Origin: Brevinema_A sp051649245
GTDB lineage: Bacteria > Spirochaetota > Brevinematia > Brevinematales > Brevinemataceae
Assembly: GCA_051649245.1 (NCBI GenBank)
Contig: JBOFGS010000019.1
Location: 248,001-312,000, forward strand
DNA: 64,000 nucleotides
Reading direction: 5' to 3'
A program made the translations under genes and the position numbers. A model generated the notes under the pieces. The model saw nothing but the letters and a program-made list of their open reading frames with translations, was not told the origin of the DNA and ran no database searches. Positions 7,271-15,779 of this stretch are shown here, in pieces. The first letter of the stretch is position 1. Every line of letters begins with the position of its first letter.

Positions 7271-8578
7271 ATGGCAATTACAAAAAAAACAATTAAAGAT
7301 ATGGATTTAAAGGGCAAAAATATCATTATGCGTGTTGATTTTAATGTTCCTATGGATGGTGATTTCAATGCTCGCACCATTACAGATGACACAAGAATAA
7401 AAGGTGCACTTCCAACTATTAAATATGCACTAGAACATGGTGCTAAAAAACTTGTTTTGATGAGTCATCTTGGTGATCCTAAGAAAGAAGAGAAAAAAGC
7501 TTCTGAGAAAGAAGGATTTGATAAGGCAAAATTTGATGTGCAAATCAAACAAAAACTCTCCCTTAAACCTGTTGCGGAGTACCTTGCTAAAATGCTTGGT
7601 AAAACAGTAAAAATGGCACCAGCAACATTTGGACCTGAAGTAGAAAAAATGGTTGCTGATCTTCGTGATGGTGAAATATTGATGCTCGAAAATACACGCT
7701 TTAATAAAGCTGAAACATCTAAAGATGCTGCAGAGCGTTCTGTTATGGGTAAAGAACTAGCAAAAGGTATGGATATTTATATTAATGATGCTTTCGGAAC
7801 AGCTCACAGAGCTCATGCTTCAACAGCTGCAATTGCTGAGTTTTTGCCAGCTGCTGCGGGTCTCCTCATGGAGAAAGAATTAAACTTCTTAGAAGATAAA
7901 GTTCTTAATAGCCCTGAACGACCTTTAGTGGCTATTGTTGGTGGAGCAAAAGTGTCCTCTAAGATTGGTGTGATCGAAAATCTTTTAAATAAAACTGATG
8001 CTATTGTTATTGGTGGTGGAATGGCCTTTACATTCTTAAAAGCGATGGGTCATCAAATTGGAACATCATTAGTTGAAGATGATCAAATCGACACAGCAAA
8101 AAAAATTATGGCTGCTGCAAAAACTAAAAATGTTGAGTTTTTAATTCCTATTGATGTTGTGGTTGCTGATAAGTTTGATCCTAATGCTAATACAAAAATT
8201 GTTGATGCAACAGAAATCCCTGATGGATGGATGGGCATGGATGCAGGTCCTAAAACTATTGAAGCCGTCATTGCTGTTCTTAAAAAATCAAAAACAATCT
8301 TTTGGAATGGTCCTTTAGGTGTCTTTGAATTTGATAAATTTGCTGCAGGTACAAATGCTGTGGCAAAAGTATTGGCAGAATTACCAAATGCATTAACAAT
8401 CATTGGTGGTGGTGACTCTGTTGCGGCTGTTAATAAAGCAGGTCTCGCAGATAAAATGACACATATTTCTACTGGTGGTGGTGCTTCCATGGAACTCATC
8501 GAAGGTAAAGAAATGCCAGGTGTTGCTGCTCTTAACGATAAAAAAGGAAATTGTGGTTGTGGTTGTGCAAGACATTAA
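7271..8578 (+). CDS. pgk: Phosphoglycerate kinase with cysteine-rich C-terminal tail
   Basis: A 435-aa PGK that transfers phosphate from 1,3-bisphosphoglycerate to ADP. The N-terminal substrate motif is MRVDFNVPMDG and the arginine motifs LENTRF and AFGTAHRAH are present. The C-terminal nucleotide domain has GGGDSVAAV and STGGGASMEL. In the motif usually read SHLGRP the arginine is Asp (SHLGDP), followed by a Lys/Glu-rich insertion (about residues 74-95). After the normal end the protein carries NCGCGCARH, a tail unusual for PGK. Start ATG 7271 has AAAGGAG upstream. A GIY-YIG gene follows after 12 bp and tpiA lies further downstream. Confidence 0.96.
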   Translation: MAITKKTIKDMDLKGKNIIMRVDFNVPMDGDFNARTITDDTRIKGALPTIKYALEHGAKKLVLMSHLGDPKKEEKKASEKEGFDKAKFDVQIKQKLSLKPVAEYLAKMLGKTVKMAPATFGPEVEKMVADLRDGEILMLENTRFNKAETSKDAAERSVMGKELAKGMDIYINDAFGTAHRAHASTAAIAEFLPAAAGLLMEKELNFLEDKVLNSPERPLVAIVGGAKVSSKIGVIENLLNKTDAIVIGGGMAFTFLKAMGHQIGTSLVEDDQIDTAKKIMAAAKTKNVEFLIPIDVVVADKFDPNANTKIVDATEIPDGWMGMDAGPKTIEAVIAVLKKSKTIFWNGPLGVFEFDKFAAGTNAVAKVLAELPNALTIIGGGDSVAAVNKAGLADKMTHISTGGGASMELIEGKEMPGVAALNDKKGNCGCGCARH

Positions 8579-8590
8579 GAGTGTCCATTA

Positions 8591-9199
8591 ATGTCTGAAG
8601 GTGTTATTTATATATTGACCAATCGTGCAATGCCAGGTTATATCAAGATAGGGATGACGCAACGAGAAGATATTAAATCTTGTTTAAAAGAACTTTATTC
8701 TACAGGTGTGCCATTTCCTTTTGAGCTTCATTATGCTGTTAAGATGAATGATGTTAAGTCTACAGAATCTATCATGCATCAGATATTTTCTATTCATAGA
8801 GAAAATATGGATCGAGAATTTTTTAAAATGGATCCAGAACGTGCTGTTTTGGCTTTAAAACTAACAAATGGTCAAGAAATTTCTCTTTCCGATACTGAAG
8901 TATACCAAAAAGAAGATCAAGAATTGATTGAATCAACACGAAAATTACTGGCTCCTGCATTGAAATTTTCTATGATAGGATTAAAAGAAGGCTATGAGTT
9001 GACTTTTTCTCGTAATGAAAATATCAAATGTGTCATCGCCTCTGATAGTACTGTTGAATATCAAGAACAAATCTACTCTTTAAGTGGCTTAGCAAAAGAA
9101 CTCTTAGGAAAACCTTACGGTGTTCAAGGGCCTGCTTTTTGGATGTATCAAGGAAAACTACTTACCGAAATGCGTCGGGAATTGGAAGAATCTGAATAA
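8591..9199 (+). CDS. GIY-YIG (T5orf172-type) protein with C-terminal DUF4357/RAMA-like domain
   Basis: A 202-aa protein. Residues 1-95 match the T5orf172 subfamily of GIY-YIG nucleases: VIYILTNRAMPGYIKIGMT at the start, STGVPFPFELHYAV, an E/H helix, and REFF at the end. Residues about 120-200 (LKEGYELTF, then YSLSGLAKELLG, then FWMYQGKLL) resemble the DUF4357/RAMA-type domain found behind such nucleases. Known T5orf172 proteins are nuclease-like DNA-binding factors from phages and bacteria; the cellular role here is unknown. It is placed 12 bp after pgk and ahead of a membrane protein and tpiA, so it is probably expressed with glycolytic genes. Confidence 0.75.
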   Translation: MSEGVIYILTNRAMPGYIKIGMTQREDIKSCLKELYSTGVPFPFELHYAVKMNDVKSTESIMHQIFSIHRENMDREFFKMDPERAVLALKLTNGQEISLSDTEVYQKEDQELIESTRKLLAPALKFSMIGLKEGYELTFSRNENIKCVIASDSTVEYQEQIYSLSGLAKELLGKPYGVQGPAFWMYQGKLLTEMRRELEESE

Positions 9200-9224
9200 C
9201 AATTCCAAACAACGGAGCTTTATT

Positions 9225-9542
9225 GTGATAAAAGGTATCTATTTATTGTTATCAATTATAGGATCTTTGATCCCCTACACCTACTTGTACTTTTTTATAA
9301 AAGATGGTGGTGGCTGGAATCGATTTGCTGAACAATCAATGGCAAATCATATTAACAGATTATATACTTTTGATTTGTTAATAGCTGCTGTCGTATTGCT
9401 TATTTTTATTGGGATTGAGTCTTACCGATTGAAAATAAAATATTGGTGGGTTGCTGTGTTTTGTACTTGTTTTGTTGGAGTTTCTTCAGGATTTCCAATA
9501 TTCTTATATCTCAAAGAATGTTCAATTAAAAAAATATATTAA
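9225..9542 (+). CDS. DUF2834-like small membrane protein
   Basis: A 105-aa protein with three hydrophobic segments. The sequence begins with a helix ending SLIPYTYLYFFIKDGGG, has NRLYTFDLLIAA in the middle, and closes with WWVAVFCTCFVGVSSGFPIF. This order (polar gap after helix 1, D-L before helix 2, VG-S-GFP before helix 3) is what I know from DUF2834 proteins, whose function is not established. The frame is open back to 9120 inside the GIY-YIG gene. GGAG at 9214-9217 with a 7-nt spacer selects the GTG at 9225. It lies 20 bp upstream of tpiA. Confidence 0.75.
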   Translation: MIKGIYLLLSIIGSLIPYTYLYFFIKDGGGWNRFAEQSMANHINRLYTFDLLIAAVVLLIFIGIESYRLKIKYWWVAVFCTCFVGVSSGFPIFLYLKECSIKKIY

Positions 9543-9562
9543 CATATTATGGAGAAAAATTT

Positions 9563-10312
9563 ATGAAAAATTTGATGGCTGGAAATTGGAAAATGCATAA
9601 AACTATTGCAGAAGGTGTTGCATTTGTTCAGGGATTAAAAAAACAAATTACTGATAAATCAGATAGAACAGTGCTTTTGTGTGTTCCTTTCACAATGCTG
9701 CATGCTGTTGCAGAAGCTGCAAAAGGATCACCTATTAAGGTTGGGTCTGAAGATATGTTTTTTGAAGAAAAAGGTGCGTTTACAGGTGAAATATCTCCTC
9801 TAATGGTTAAAGATGCTGGAGCTACCTTTACATTAATCGGGCATTCAGAGCGTCGTGTGATTTTTGGTGAAACTGATTCCATTGTTAATAAAAAAATGAA
9901 AGTGGCTTTGGCTCATGCTATTACACCAGTCCTCTGTATAGGTGAAAGCCTTGAAGAAAGAGAAGGTGGTAAATTAGAAACTGTACTCAATACTCAAATC
10001 AAAGGTGCTTTTGAAGGTATTTCTCCTACTGATGCAAAAAAAGTAGTCATTGCTTATGAGCCTGTTTGGGCAATAGGCACTGGTAAAACAGCTTCACCTC
10101 AAGATGCTGATGATGCTCATGCACGTAGCAGAAAAATTGTTGAAAGCCTTTATGGAAAAGAAATCGCTAATGCAATGTTAATCCTCTATGGTGGATCCGT
10201 TAAAGCTGATAACGTTGATGAATTAATGGCTATGCCTAACATCAATGGAGCGTTAGTGGGTGGAGCTTCTCTTGAAGTAGAAAGTTTTGCTCGTATCGCA
10301 AATTTTAACTAA
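9563..10312 (+). CDS. tpiA: Triose-phosphate isomerase
   Basis: A 249-aa TIM-barrel enzyme that interconverts dihydroxyacetone phosphate and glyceraldehyde-3-phosphate. All catalytic residues are visible: Lys in AGNWKMHK near the N-terminus, His in IGHSERR (about residue 95) and Glu in AYEPVWAIGTGKTA (about residue 168, with loop 6). The phosphate-binding end motif YGGSVKADN is present. Length is normal. ATG 9563 follows GGAGA. A strong bidirectional terminator separates it from the convergent pnp gene. Confidence 0.97.
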   Translation: MKNLMAGNWKMHKTIAEGVAFVQGLKKQITDKSDRTVLLCVPFTMLHAVAEAAKGSPIKVGSEDMFFEEKGAFTGEISPLMVKDAGATFTLIGHSERRVIFGETDSIVNKKMKVALAHAITPVLCIGESLEEREGGKLETVLNTQIKGAFEGISPTDAKKVVIAYEPVWAIGTGKTASPQDADDAHARSRKIVESLYGKEIANAMLILYGGSVKADNVDELMAMPNINGALVGGASLEVESFARIANFN

Positions 10313-10320
10313 GAAATTAA

Positions 10321-10357
10321 AAAAACAACCTCTCAGTATTGAGAGGTTGTTTTTTTA
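10321..10357. terminator. Bidirectional terminator between tpiA and pnp
   Basis: A 15-bp stem (AAAAACAACCTCTCA at 10321-10335 with TGAGAGGTTGTTTTT at 10340-10354) and a 4-nt loop are flanked by A- and T-runs. It can end both tpiA (plus) and pnp (minus). Confidence 0.9.
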
Positions 10358-10380
10358 TGTTTATTATATCAGAATAGGAA

Positions 10381-12630
10381 TTAAATACCTTGATCAGGGG
10401 AATGTCCTTTATTGGATTTTTCTGTTGTTTCAGGAGCTGGTCTGTCAGATTTGTACTGTGGTCTGGAATCATTATGCTTACGGAAATCACGTCTTCCTCT
10501 ATCTCCTCCCTTATCAAAATCTTTTCGTTCACGTCTTGGAGCTTCAACATCTTTATTGATTTGGTAGACATTGATACGTTTTTTCTCATCAACATTTTTG
10601 AAGAATACAGAAACAGAATCACCAATAGCATAAGGAAGTTGAGGATCTTTCATTTTAGAAGTGTGCAATAGTGCTTGTGTTCCTGGTAAAATTTCAATAA
10701 ATACACCAAATGCTTCAATACGTGTTACTAATCCTCTAATTTCTTCATCTTCCTTGAATCCTTCACTCAAGTGGCGAATTACTTTAATTGTTGCTTCCAT
10801 TTTAGAGGCATCTGTTCCGGAAATCACAATATCACCACTGTCATCGATGTTGATTTCAGTGTTATATTCAGCCATAATTTTTTTAATCACACGACCACCG
10901 GATCCAATGATAGTTCCGATATGATCAGGATCAACGGAAATTTTTTGTAATTTAGGTGCACTTTTTGCCACAGAATTACGAGGCGTTGCGATTGTCTCAT
11001 TCATGATACCAAGAATATGCATACGACCTTTTTGAGCTTGAGAAAGAGCAATTTTCATAATATCTTCTGGAAGTCCTGCTGTTTTAAGATCCATTTGAAT
11101 TGCTGTGATTCCGTCTTTTGTTCCAGCTACTTTAAAATCCATATCACCATGATGGTCTTCAAGACCTTGAATATCAGAGAGAACGGTGAAATTATTGCTT
11201 TCCTTGTCCCAAACAAGCCCCATCGCGATACCAGCTACGGGAGCTTTTAGAGGCACCCCTGCTGCCATCATTGATAATGATCCCGAACAAACAGAAGCCA
11301 TTGATGAAGATCCGTTTGATTCTGTAATTTCAGAAACAAAACGAATAGTATAAGGAAATTGTTCATGGTCAGGAATGACAGCCGCAAGAGCTCGCTCTGC
11401 AAGATGCCCATGTCCAATTTCTCTTCTCGATAATCCACCTAAACGTTTTACCTCACCAACAGAGAATGGAGGAAAATTATAATGCAAGAAGAATTTTTTT
11501 GTAAATACTTCTTTAGTTTCTACTGAGTCAATGAGCATTTCATCTTTAGGCATTCCTAATGTTGTAATCCCAAGACTTTGTGTTTGACCACGAGTAAATA
11601 ATGCAGATCCATGTAAGCCGTCAAATAAATCAAGCTCAATATTAATAGGACGAATTTCGGTTAATTGACGTCCATCAGTACGGACTTTTTCAATAAGAAT
11701 TTGGTGACGTATGATTTCGACTTCGATGTCTTCAAGTATATGTCGTACTTCTTTAAAAGCTTCATGTTCTTTTGTTATTTCAAATTGAGAGTATACATCT
11801 TCAAATACTGCTTTTAGATTTGATGAACGAGAGTGTTTATCATTATCATTTGAAACAGCTTTAATCTTATCATAGGCATAATCTCTGATAGATTTTTGTT
11901 GTTCAGGAGTAAGAAGAGATTCTTTTAAGACAATGTCCATTTTTTGAGGGTTTACTAGTTTAGTAAATTCTTCTACCATTAAAATTTGTTCAAGGATCGC
12001 TTCTTGAGCAAGGCGAAGTGCTTCGAGAACAGTTTCTTCGGAAACTTCATCTCCTCCACCTTCTACCATACAGACACCTTCTTTGGTGCCACCAACAAGT
12101 AAATCTAATTTTGATTGTTTAATTTGTTCAATAGTTGGGTTGATCTTATAACCAAAATCAGGATGCCATACAATCTTTACTCCACCTGCAAGTTCAGACA
12201 AAGGAATAGGTGATATTGCTAACGCTGCTACGGCACCAATAATACCCATTGCTTCTGTTGTATAAGTAAGATCAGAATCAAGTAGTGTCACAATGATTTG
12301 TACTTCATTTTTAAATCCTTTTGGAAACAAAGGTCTAATAGGTCTGTCAATTTGACGAGCCATTAAGGTTGAATTATCCGAAGGTTTTGCCTCACGACGA
12401 AAAAAGCCTCCCGGAATACGTCCTACAGCATAAAATTTTTCTTGGAAATGAACGGTAAGCGGAAAGAAATCTTCCTCAGTCGCATTTGATGATATACAAG
12501 CTGTGACAAGCATTGCATTTCCTGCATAGCGCACAACAACACCACCTGCTGCTTGACGTGCAATTTTGCCTGTTTCCAAGATAATTTCATGTTCTCCAAT
12601 TTTACGGGAAATTGTTTTAATATCAAACAT
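10381..12630 (-). CDS. pnp: Polyribonucleotide nucleotidyltransferase (PNPase)
   Basis: A 749-aa phosphorolytic 3'-5' exoribonuclease that degrades mRNA, active as a trimer. Two RNase PH-like domains are seen (about residues 10-230 and 325-545; FFRREAKPSDNSTLMARQID in the first, EMLIDSVETKEVF and SDIQGLEDHHGDMDFKVAGT in the second). A KH domain (about 560-615, IGTIIGSGGRVIKKI) and an S1 domain (about 630-695, ITRIEAFGVFIEILPG-like) follow. The C-terminal 50 residues are a charged RNA-binding-type tail rich in Arg/Asp/Lys/Gly. It lies downstream of rpsO, the arrangement seen in many bacteria. GAGGATA precedes the ATG at 12630. The leader holds a long hairpin at 12678-12743. Confidence 0.96.
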   Translation of the reverse strand: MFDIKTISRKIGEHEIILETGKIARQAAGGVVVRYAGNAMLVTACISSNATEEDFFPLTVHFQEKFYAVGRIPGGFFRREAKPSDNSTLMARQIDRPIRPLFPKGFKNEVQIIVTLLDSDLTYTTEAMGIIGAVAALAISPIPLSELAGGVKIVWHPDFGYKINPTIEQIKQSKLDLLVGGTKEGVCMVEGGGDEVSEETVLEALRLAQEAILEQILMVEEFTKLVNPQKMDIVLKESLLTPEQQKSIRDYAYDKIKAVSNDNDKHSRSSNLKAVFEDVYSQFEITKEHEAFKEVRHILEDIEVEIIRHQILIEKVRTDGRQLTEIRPINIELDLFDGLHGSALFTRGQTQSLGITTLGMPKDEMLIDSVETKEVFTKKFFLHYNFPPFSVGEVKRLGGLSRREIGHGHLAERALAAVIPDHEQFPYTIRFVSEITESNGSSSMASVCSGSLSMMAAGVPLKAPVAGIAMGLVWDKESNNFTVLSDIQGLEDHHGDMDFKVAGTKDGITAIQMDLKTAGLPEDIMKIALSQAQKGRMHILGIMNETIATPRNSVAKSAPKLQKISVDPDHIGTIIGSGGRVIKKIMAEYNTEINIDDSGDIVISGTDASKMEATIKVIRHLSEGFKEDEEIRGLVTRIEAFGVFIEILPGTQALLHTSKMKDPQLPYAIGDSVSVFFKNVDEKKRINVYQINKDVEAPRRERKDFDKGGDRGRRDFRKHNDSRPQYKSDRPAPETTEKSNKGHSPDQGI

Positions 12631-12677
12631 TCAAATATCCTCTATATAGTTATTTTCTATCATAGGATATTTTTTGT

Positions 12678-12743
12678 AAAGTAAATAATAGCTGATTCCA
12701 ACATACCTCAAAAGTATCTTTGAAATCAGATATCCTTTACTTT
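12678..12743 (-). promoter_or_regulatory. Stem-loop in the pnp leader
   Basis: In the rpsO-pnp gap three nested complementary pairs occur. AAAGTAAA (12678-12685) pairs with TTTACTTT (12736-12743), CTGATT (12692-12697) with AATCAG (12724-12729), and ATAC (12703-12706) with GTAT (12714-12717). Together they form one long interrupted hairpin about 50 bp upstream of the pnp start. In E. coli a similar leader hairpin is cut by RNase III and allows PNPase to control its own mRNA. The same role here is inference. Confidence 0.55.
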
Positions 12744-12830
12744 AAAAATACCTATTATAGAATTTAATATGATAAACTTATTTTACTATTTTATCTATAA
12801 TTTTTCAAGTATTTAAATATGATAAGTACA

Positions 12831-12867
12831 AAAAAAATCACCCAAGATCTCTTGAGTGATAGTTTTT
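12831..12867 (-). terminator. Terminator or attenuator after rpsO
   Basis: ATCACCCAAG (12837-12846) pairs with CTTGAGTGAT (12851-12860) around a 4-nt loop; read on the minus strand the single mismatch becomes a G-U pair. On the minus strand a run of seven T's follows. It probably ends or attenuates the rpsO transcript ahead of pnp. Confidence 0.8.
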
Positions 12868-12876
12868 TTAAGAAAT

Positions 12877-13149
12877 TTAGAAAGAAGCACGAATACCAAG
12901 GCTGTTTACAATTTTGTGAAAACGATTAAGATCTTTGCTATGTAAGTAACGTAAAATACGTTTTCGTTGACCAACAAGTTTTAAGAGCCGACGTTTTGTC
13001 TTGTGATCTTTTCTAAATTGTTGCAAGTGTTCAGAAAGATTCTGAATATATGCTGTTGTAAGTGCAATTTGCACTTCAGAAGAAGCAGTGTCTTTTTCGT
13101 GAAGACGATACTTCTCAATGATTTCACGCTTCATATCCGCTGTGATCAT
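12877..13149 (-). CDS. rpsO: 30S ribosomal protein S15
   Basis: A 90-aa basic protein that binds the central domain of 16S rRNA during 30S assembly. It has the standard S15 length and motifs: ASSEVQIALLT-like (SSEVQIALTTAYIQNLSEH) and HKTKRRLLKLVGQRKRILRYL. Its ATG overlaps the ribF stop codon (ATGA), with GAGGA just upstream inside ribF, so the two are likely translationally coupled. Downstream are a terminator and then pnp. Confidence 0.97.
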   Translation of the reverse strand: MITADMKREIIEKYRLHEKDTASSEVQIALTTAYIQNLSEHLQQFRKDHKTKRRLLKLVGQRKRILRYLHSKDLNRFHKIVNSLGIRASF

Positions 13150-14102
13150 GATTCCTCCGCAGTCAATTGGTCATCATAAGAGCCAATTCCTTCAAATTTA
13201 TATCTCTCGGTTGCGAGTGCCAAGGATATTTTTTTATAATTATACAATATTTCCTGTAAGTTATCAAGAGATTTAAATTTTTTCTCATCAGCAATTTTTT
13301 TAATAAATGTTATTTCAATATCTGTTTCTTCAGGAATATCAATGTTAAAACTATCATCAATAATATGAGTTTCTATTCTTAATTCTTTCCCTTGCACTGT
13401 AGGACGTTTGCCAATATACGTCATAGAAGGATACATACGATCATATAATAAGATTTCTGTAAAATATACACCATGTTGTGGAACTAATTGTTTGTTAGGA
13501 GAAATATTAACAGTGGGAAATCCTATTGTACGTCCAATTTTATCACCTGATTTGCTTTTAGAATAAATCTTATACTCATATCCAAGAAGCCGATTTGCTG
13601 TTTCAATATCTCCTTCTGTAAGAAGTTTTCTAATGTTTGTAGATCGGCATGAATATCCATGTATATTGAATTCCGGATTTTTTATGTGAACAACACGATC
13701 CCCAGTATATTTTGCACCATTCATCAATCCGAAGCGAAAATCATCTCCTGAATACAGCGAAAGATAATTAGCTTTTGTTAAGAAAATATCTATAAATTCT
13801 TTTTCAGAAAAATTTTTGATTGATTTAAAATCAGCAATAATAACATAATCAGCACCTAATTTTTCTAAAAATTCTTTTTTGATATGCTTTGGTAACAAAC
13901 GACCATAAAATTCATGATGTGAAAAATATTCTTTTGGTAGTGGCTCAAATGTAAAAATTAATGATGCTTCATCTTTTTTTTTGGAAAGAGAGATTGTTTT
14001 CTCGATAATTTTTTTATGTGCTTTGTGTAACCCATCAAAAGCACCAATAATAATATGGAGACGATGGAGCTTCGGAATCTTTTTTATTAAATGAGCTAAC
14101 AT
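13146..14102 (-). CDS. ribF: Bifunctional riboflavin kinase / FAD synthetase
   Basis: A 318-aa protein that phosphorylates riboflavin to FMN and adenylates FMN to FAD. The N-terminal FAD-synthetase half has IGAFDGLHKAHKKI (the G-x-F-D-G-x-H-x-x-H nucleotidyltransferase motif), FRFGLMNG and CRSTNIRKLL (the S/T-R-I-R type motif). The C-terminal riboflavin-kinase half has GRTIGFPTVNI and a late E/K-rich region. AAGGA precedes the ATG at 14102. The last codons overlap rpsO by 4 bp; ribF upstream of rpsO is common in bacteria. murJ precedes it by 41 bp. Confidence 0.93.
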   Translation of the reverse strand: MLAHLIKKIPKLHRLHIIIGAFDGLHKAHKKIIEKTISLSKKKDEASLIFTFEPLPKEYFSHHEFYGRLLPKHIKKEFLEKLGADYVIIADFKSIKNFSEKEFIDIFLTKANYLSLYSGDDFRFGLMNGAKYTGDRVVHIKNPEFNIHGYSCRSTNIRKLLTEGDIETANRLLGYEYKIYSKSKSGDKIGRTIGFPTVNISPNKQLVPQHGVYFTEILLYDRMYPSMTYIGKRPTVQGKELRIETHIIDDSFNIDIPEETDIEITFIKKIADEKKFKSLDNLQEILYNYKKISLALATERYKFEGIGSYDDQLTAEES

Positions 14103-14143
14103 ACTGAATCCTTTTATTTTGATTGTGGTAGTGCATCTGTCTG

Positions 14144-15700
14144 CTAATTGTTCTTGTTATTTATTAATGGTGAAATCCTTAATAAATAAGCAATAAGACC
14201 AAAAATACCTCCACCTAGAATAAACAGAGTTGATCCAATAACTAATAAGAGTAAGGGGGATGTTGTATTGAGATAAACGGTGTGTAACGGTTTTAACAGC
14301 ATCCAAATCACACCACTTAATATAATAAATAAAAAAGAATTTTTAATCATATGGCTGTAGTCTGATATTTTTTGGTTAAGTGAATAAACAATTGTTGCCA
14401 TTCCAATAAATGTTGTCAACCATCCTGAAATCAAATCACTATATACCAAACCTAATCCTTGCCATCTGTATATTTGAGAAAGCTTGTAGCCAAGAATATT
14501 GGTAACAAAATTAATGAAAATTAATATCAACGGTATGCGTGGTTTTTCTAATGCATAGAAAATTTTCCCCATTAATATCGTCATGGACCACGGAATAATT
14601 ATTGTTCCTAGAATGCGAACGGATTTTATCGTGAGCGTCAGTAATTCATCTGTCATTCTACCCGTTGATCCTGTAACCAATAAAGAGATATCTCTAAAAA
14701 TTAAATTTACAATAACATCAGGGTATATACTACAAAATAAACAAATAGGAATAGCAATAAAAAGAAAAAATAATAGACCTTGTACCCACGCATGTGATAA
14801 TTTTTCTTTATGATCTTTCACTTTTGCAAAAATAGGGAAAATAGCACTAGAAATTGCGACACCTATAAATCCAACAGGAGCAATCATAATAGTATTGGCA
14901 TTTCTGAGGTATGTCATGGAACCCCTAGGCAAAAATGATGCAAAATATCCTAATCCAATGGAAATTCCTGATTGAGCCAAATAATTTATAGCTGTAGGAA
15001 TAAATAATTTCCAGAATTTTTTGGAAAGGGGGTCGTTAAATTGTAGAGTAAATGTATAACGAAAACCTACCATATAAAGTTCAATGGCTTCCATGATAAA
15101 TTGTAGAAATGTTCCAATCACTACAGCCCAAGCAAGTGACATAATTCCCAAATAACGATAGGTTACTAATGGAAAAAAAATAAAAACAATATTGGCAATA
15201 ATAGGTGCATTTGCTGATGAAAAAAAACGATTTTGAGCATTCAAAACGCCCATAACAATAGAAAATAATGAAAAGAATATTGTTGATAAAAGCATGATCG
15301 ATGTTTGACCAACAATATCAGCGAACGCTTTTTGATCATTATTGAATCCTGGTAAAAATGTTTTTGTCCAAAAAGGAGTAATAGCAATACCAAATATCAT
15401 AACTACTACTGACACAAGAACTATTTGATTGATAATATTGGATGCAAACTTATCAGCGAGCACGGCATTGTGATCTTTTTCTTTGCTGAATATAGGTAAA
15501 AAAGCATTTACTAGAGGTCCTTCTCCAAGGACTTTTCTTAATGCAAGAATATTCGCATTCGCACTATGAAACGTATCAGCACTCGCACCGAATAAGTAAT
15601 TCACAACATTAAACTTAATAATCCCAGATATACGTGATAGAAATGTTCCTAAGCTATTAATTAAGGTGTTCTTTAATGGAACATAAGAAACTTTTTTCAT
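14144..15700 (-). CDS. murJ: MurJ/MviN lipid II flippase
   Basis: A 518-aa polytopic membrane protein of the MviN/MurJ family, with about 14 hydrophobic segments. It is expected to flip lipid II across the inner membrane for peptidoglycan synthesis. The N-terminal region SLGTFLSRISGIIKFNVVNYLFGAS-type (S-R-x-x-G-x-x-R/K ... FG) and FLPIFSKEK carry the family signature; an Arg/Asn-rich central segment is also typical. The frame opens at 15712, but GAGGAC places the start at ATG 15700 (MKKVSYVPL). It belongs to the minus-strand run from 18616 to pnp. A C-terminal extension is absent. Confidence 0.9.
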   Translation of the reverse strand: MKKVSYVPLKNTLINSLGTFLSRISGIIKFNVVNYLFGASADTFHSANANILALRKVLGEGPLVNAFLPIFSKEKDHNAVLADKFASNIINQIVLVSVVVMIFGIAITPFWTKTFLPGFNNDQKAFADIVGQTSIMLLSTIFFSLFSIVMGVLNAQNRFFSSANAPIIANIVFIFFPLVTYRYLGIMSLAWAVVIGTFLQFIMEAIELYMVGFRYTFTLQFNDPLSKKFWKLFIPTAINYLAQSGISIGLGYFASFLPRGSMTYLRNANTIMIAPVGFIGVAISSAIFPIFAKVKDHKEKLSHAWVQGLLFFLFIAIPICLFCSIYPDVIVNLIFRDISLLVTGSTGRMTDELLTLTIKSVRILGTIIIPWSMTILMGKIFYALEKPRIPLILIFINFVTNILGYKLSQIYRWQGLGLVYSDLISGWLTTFIGMATIVYSLNQKISDYSHMIKNSFLFIILSGVIWMLLKPLHTVYLNTTSPLLLLVIGSTLFILGGGIFGLIAYLLRISPLINNKNN

Positions 15701-15779
15701 ACATGTCCTCATGTGTAGAATCAGATAATAGGTACTTTGTTATGAATTTATCAGCTGATATGGTTTGATTTTTGATCTA

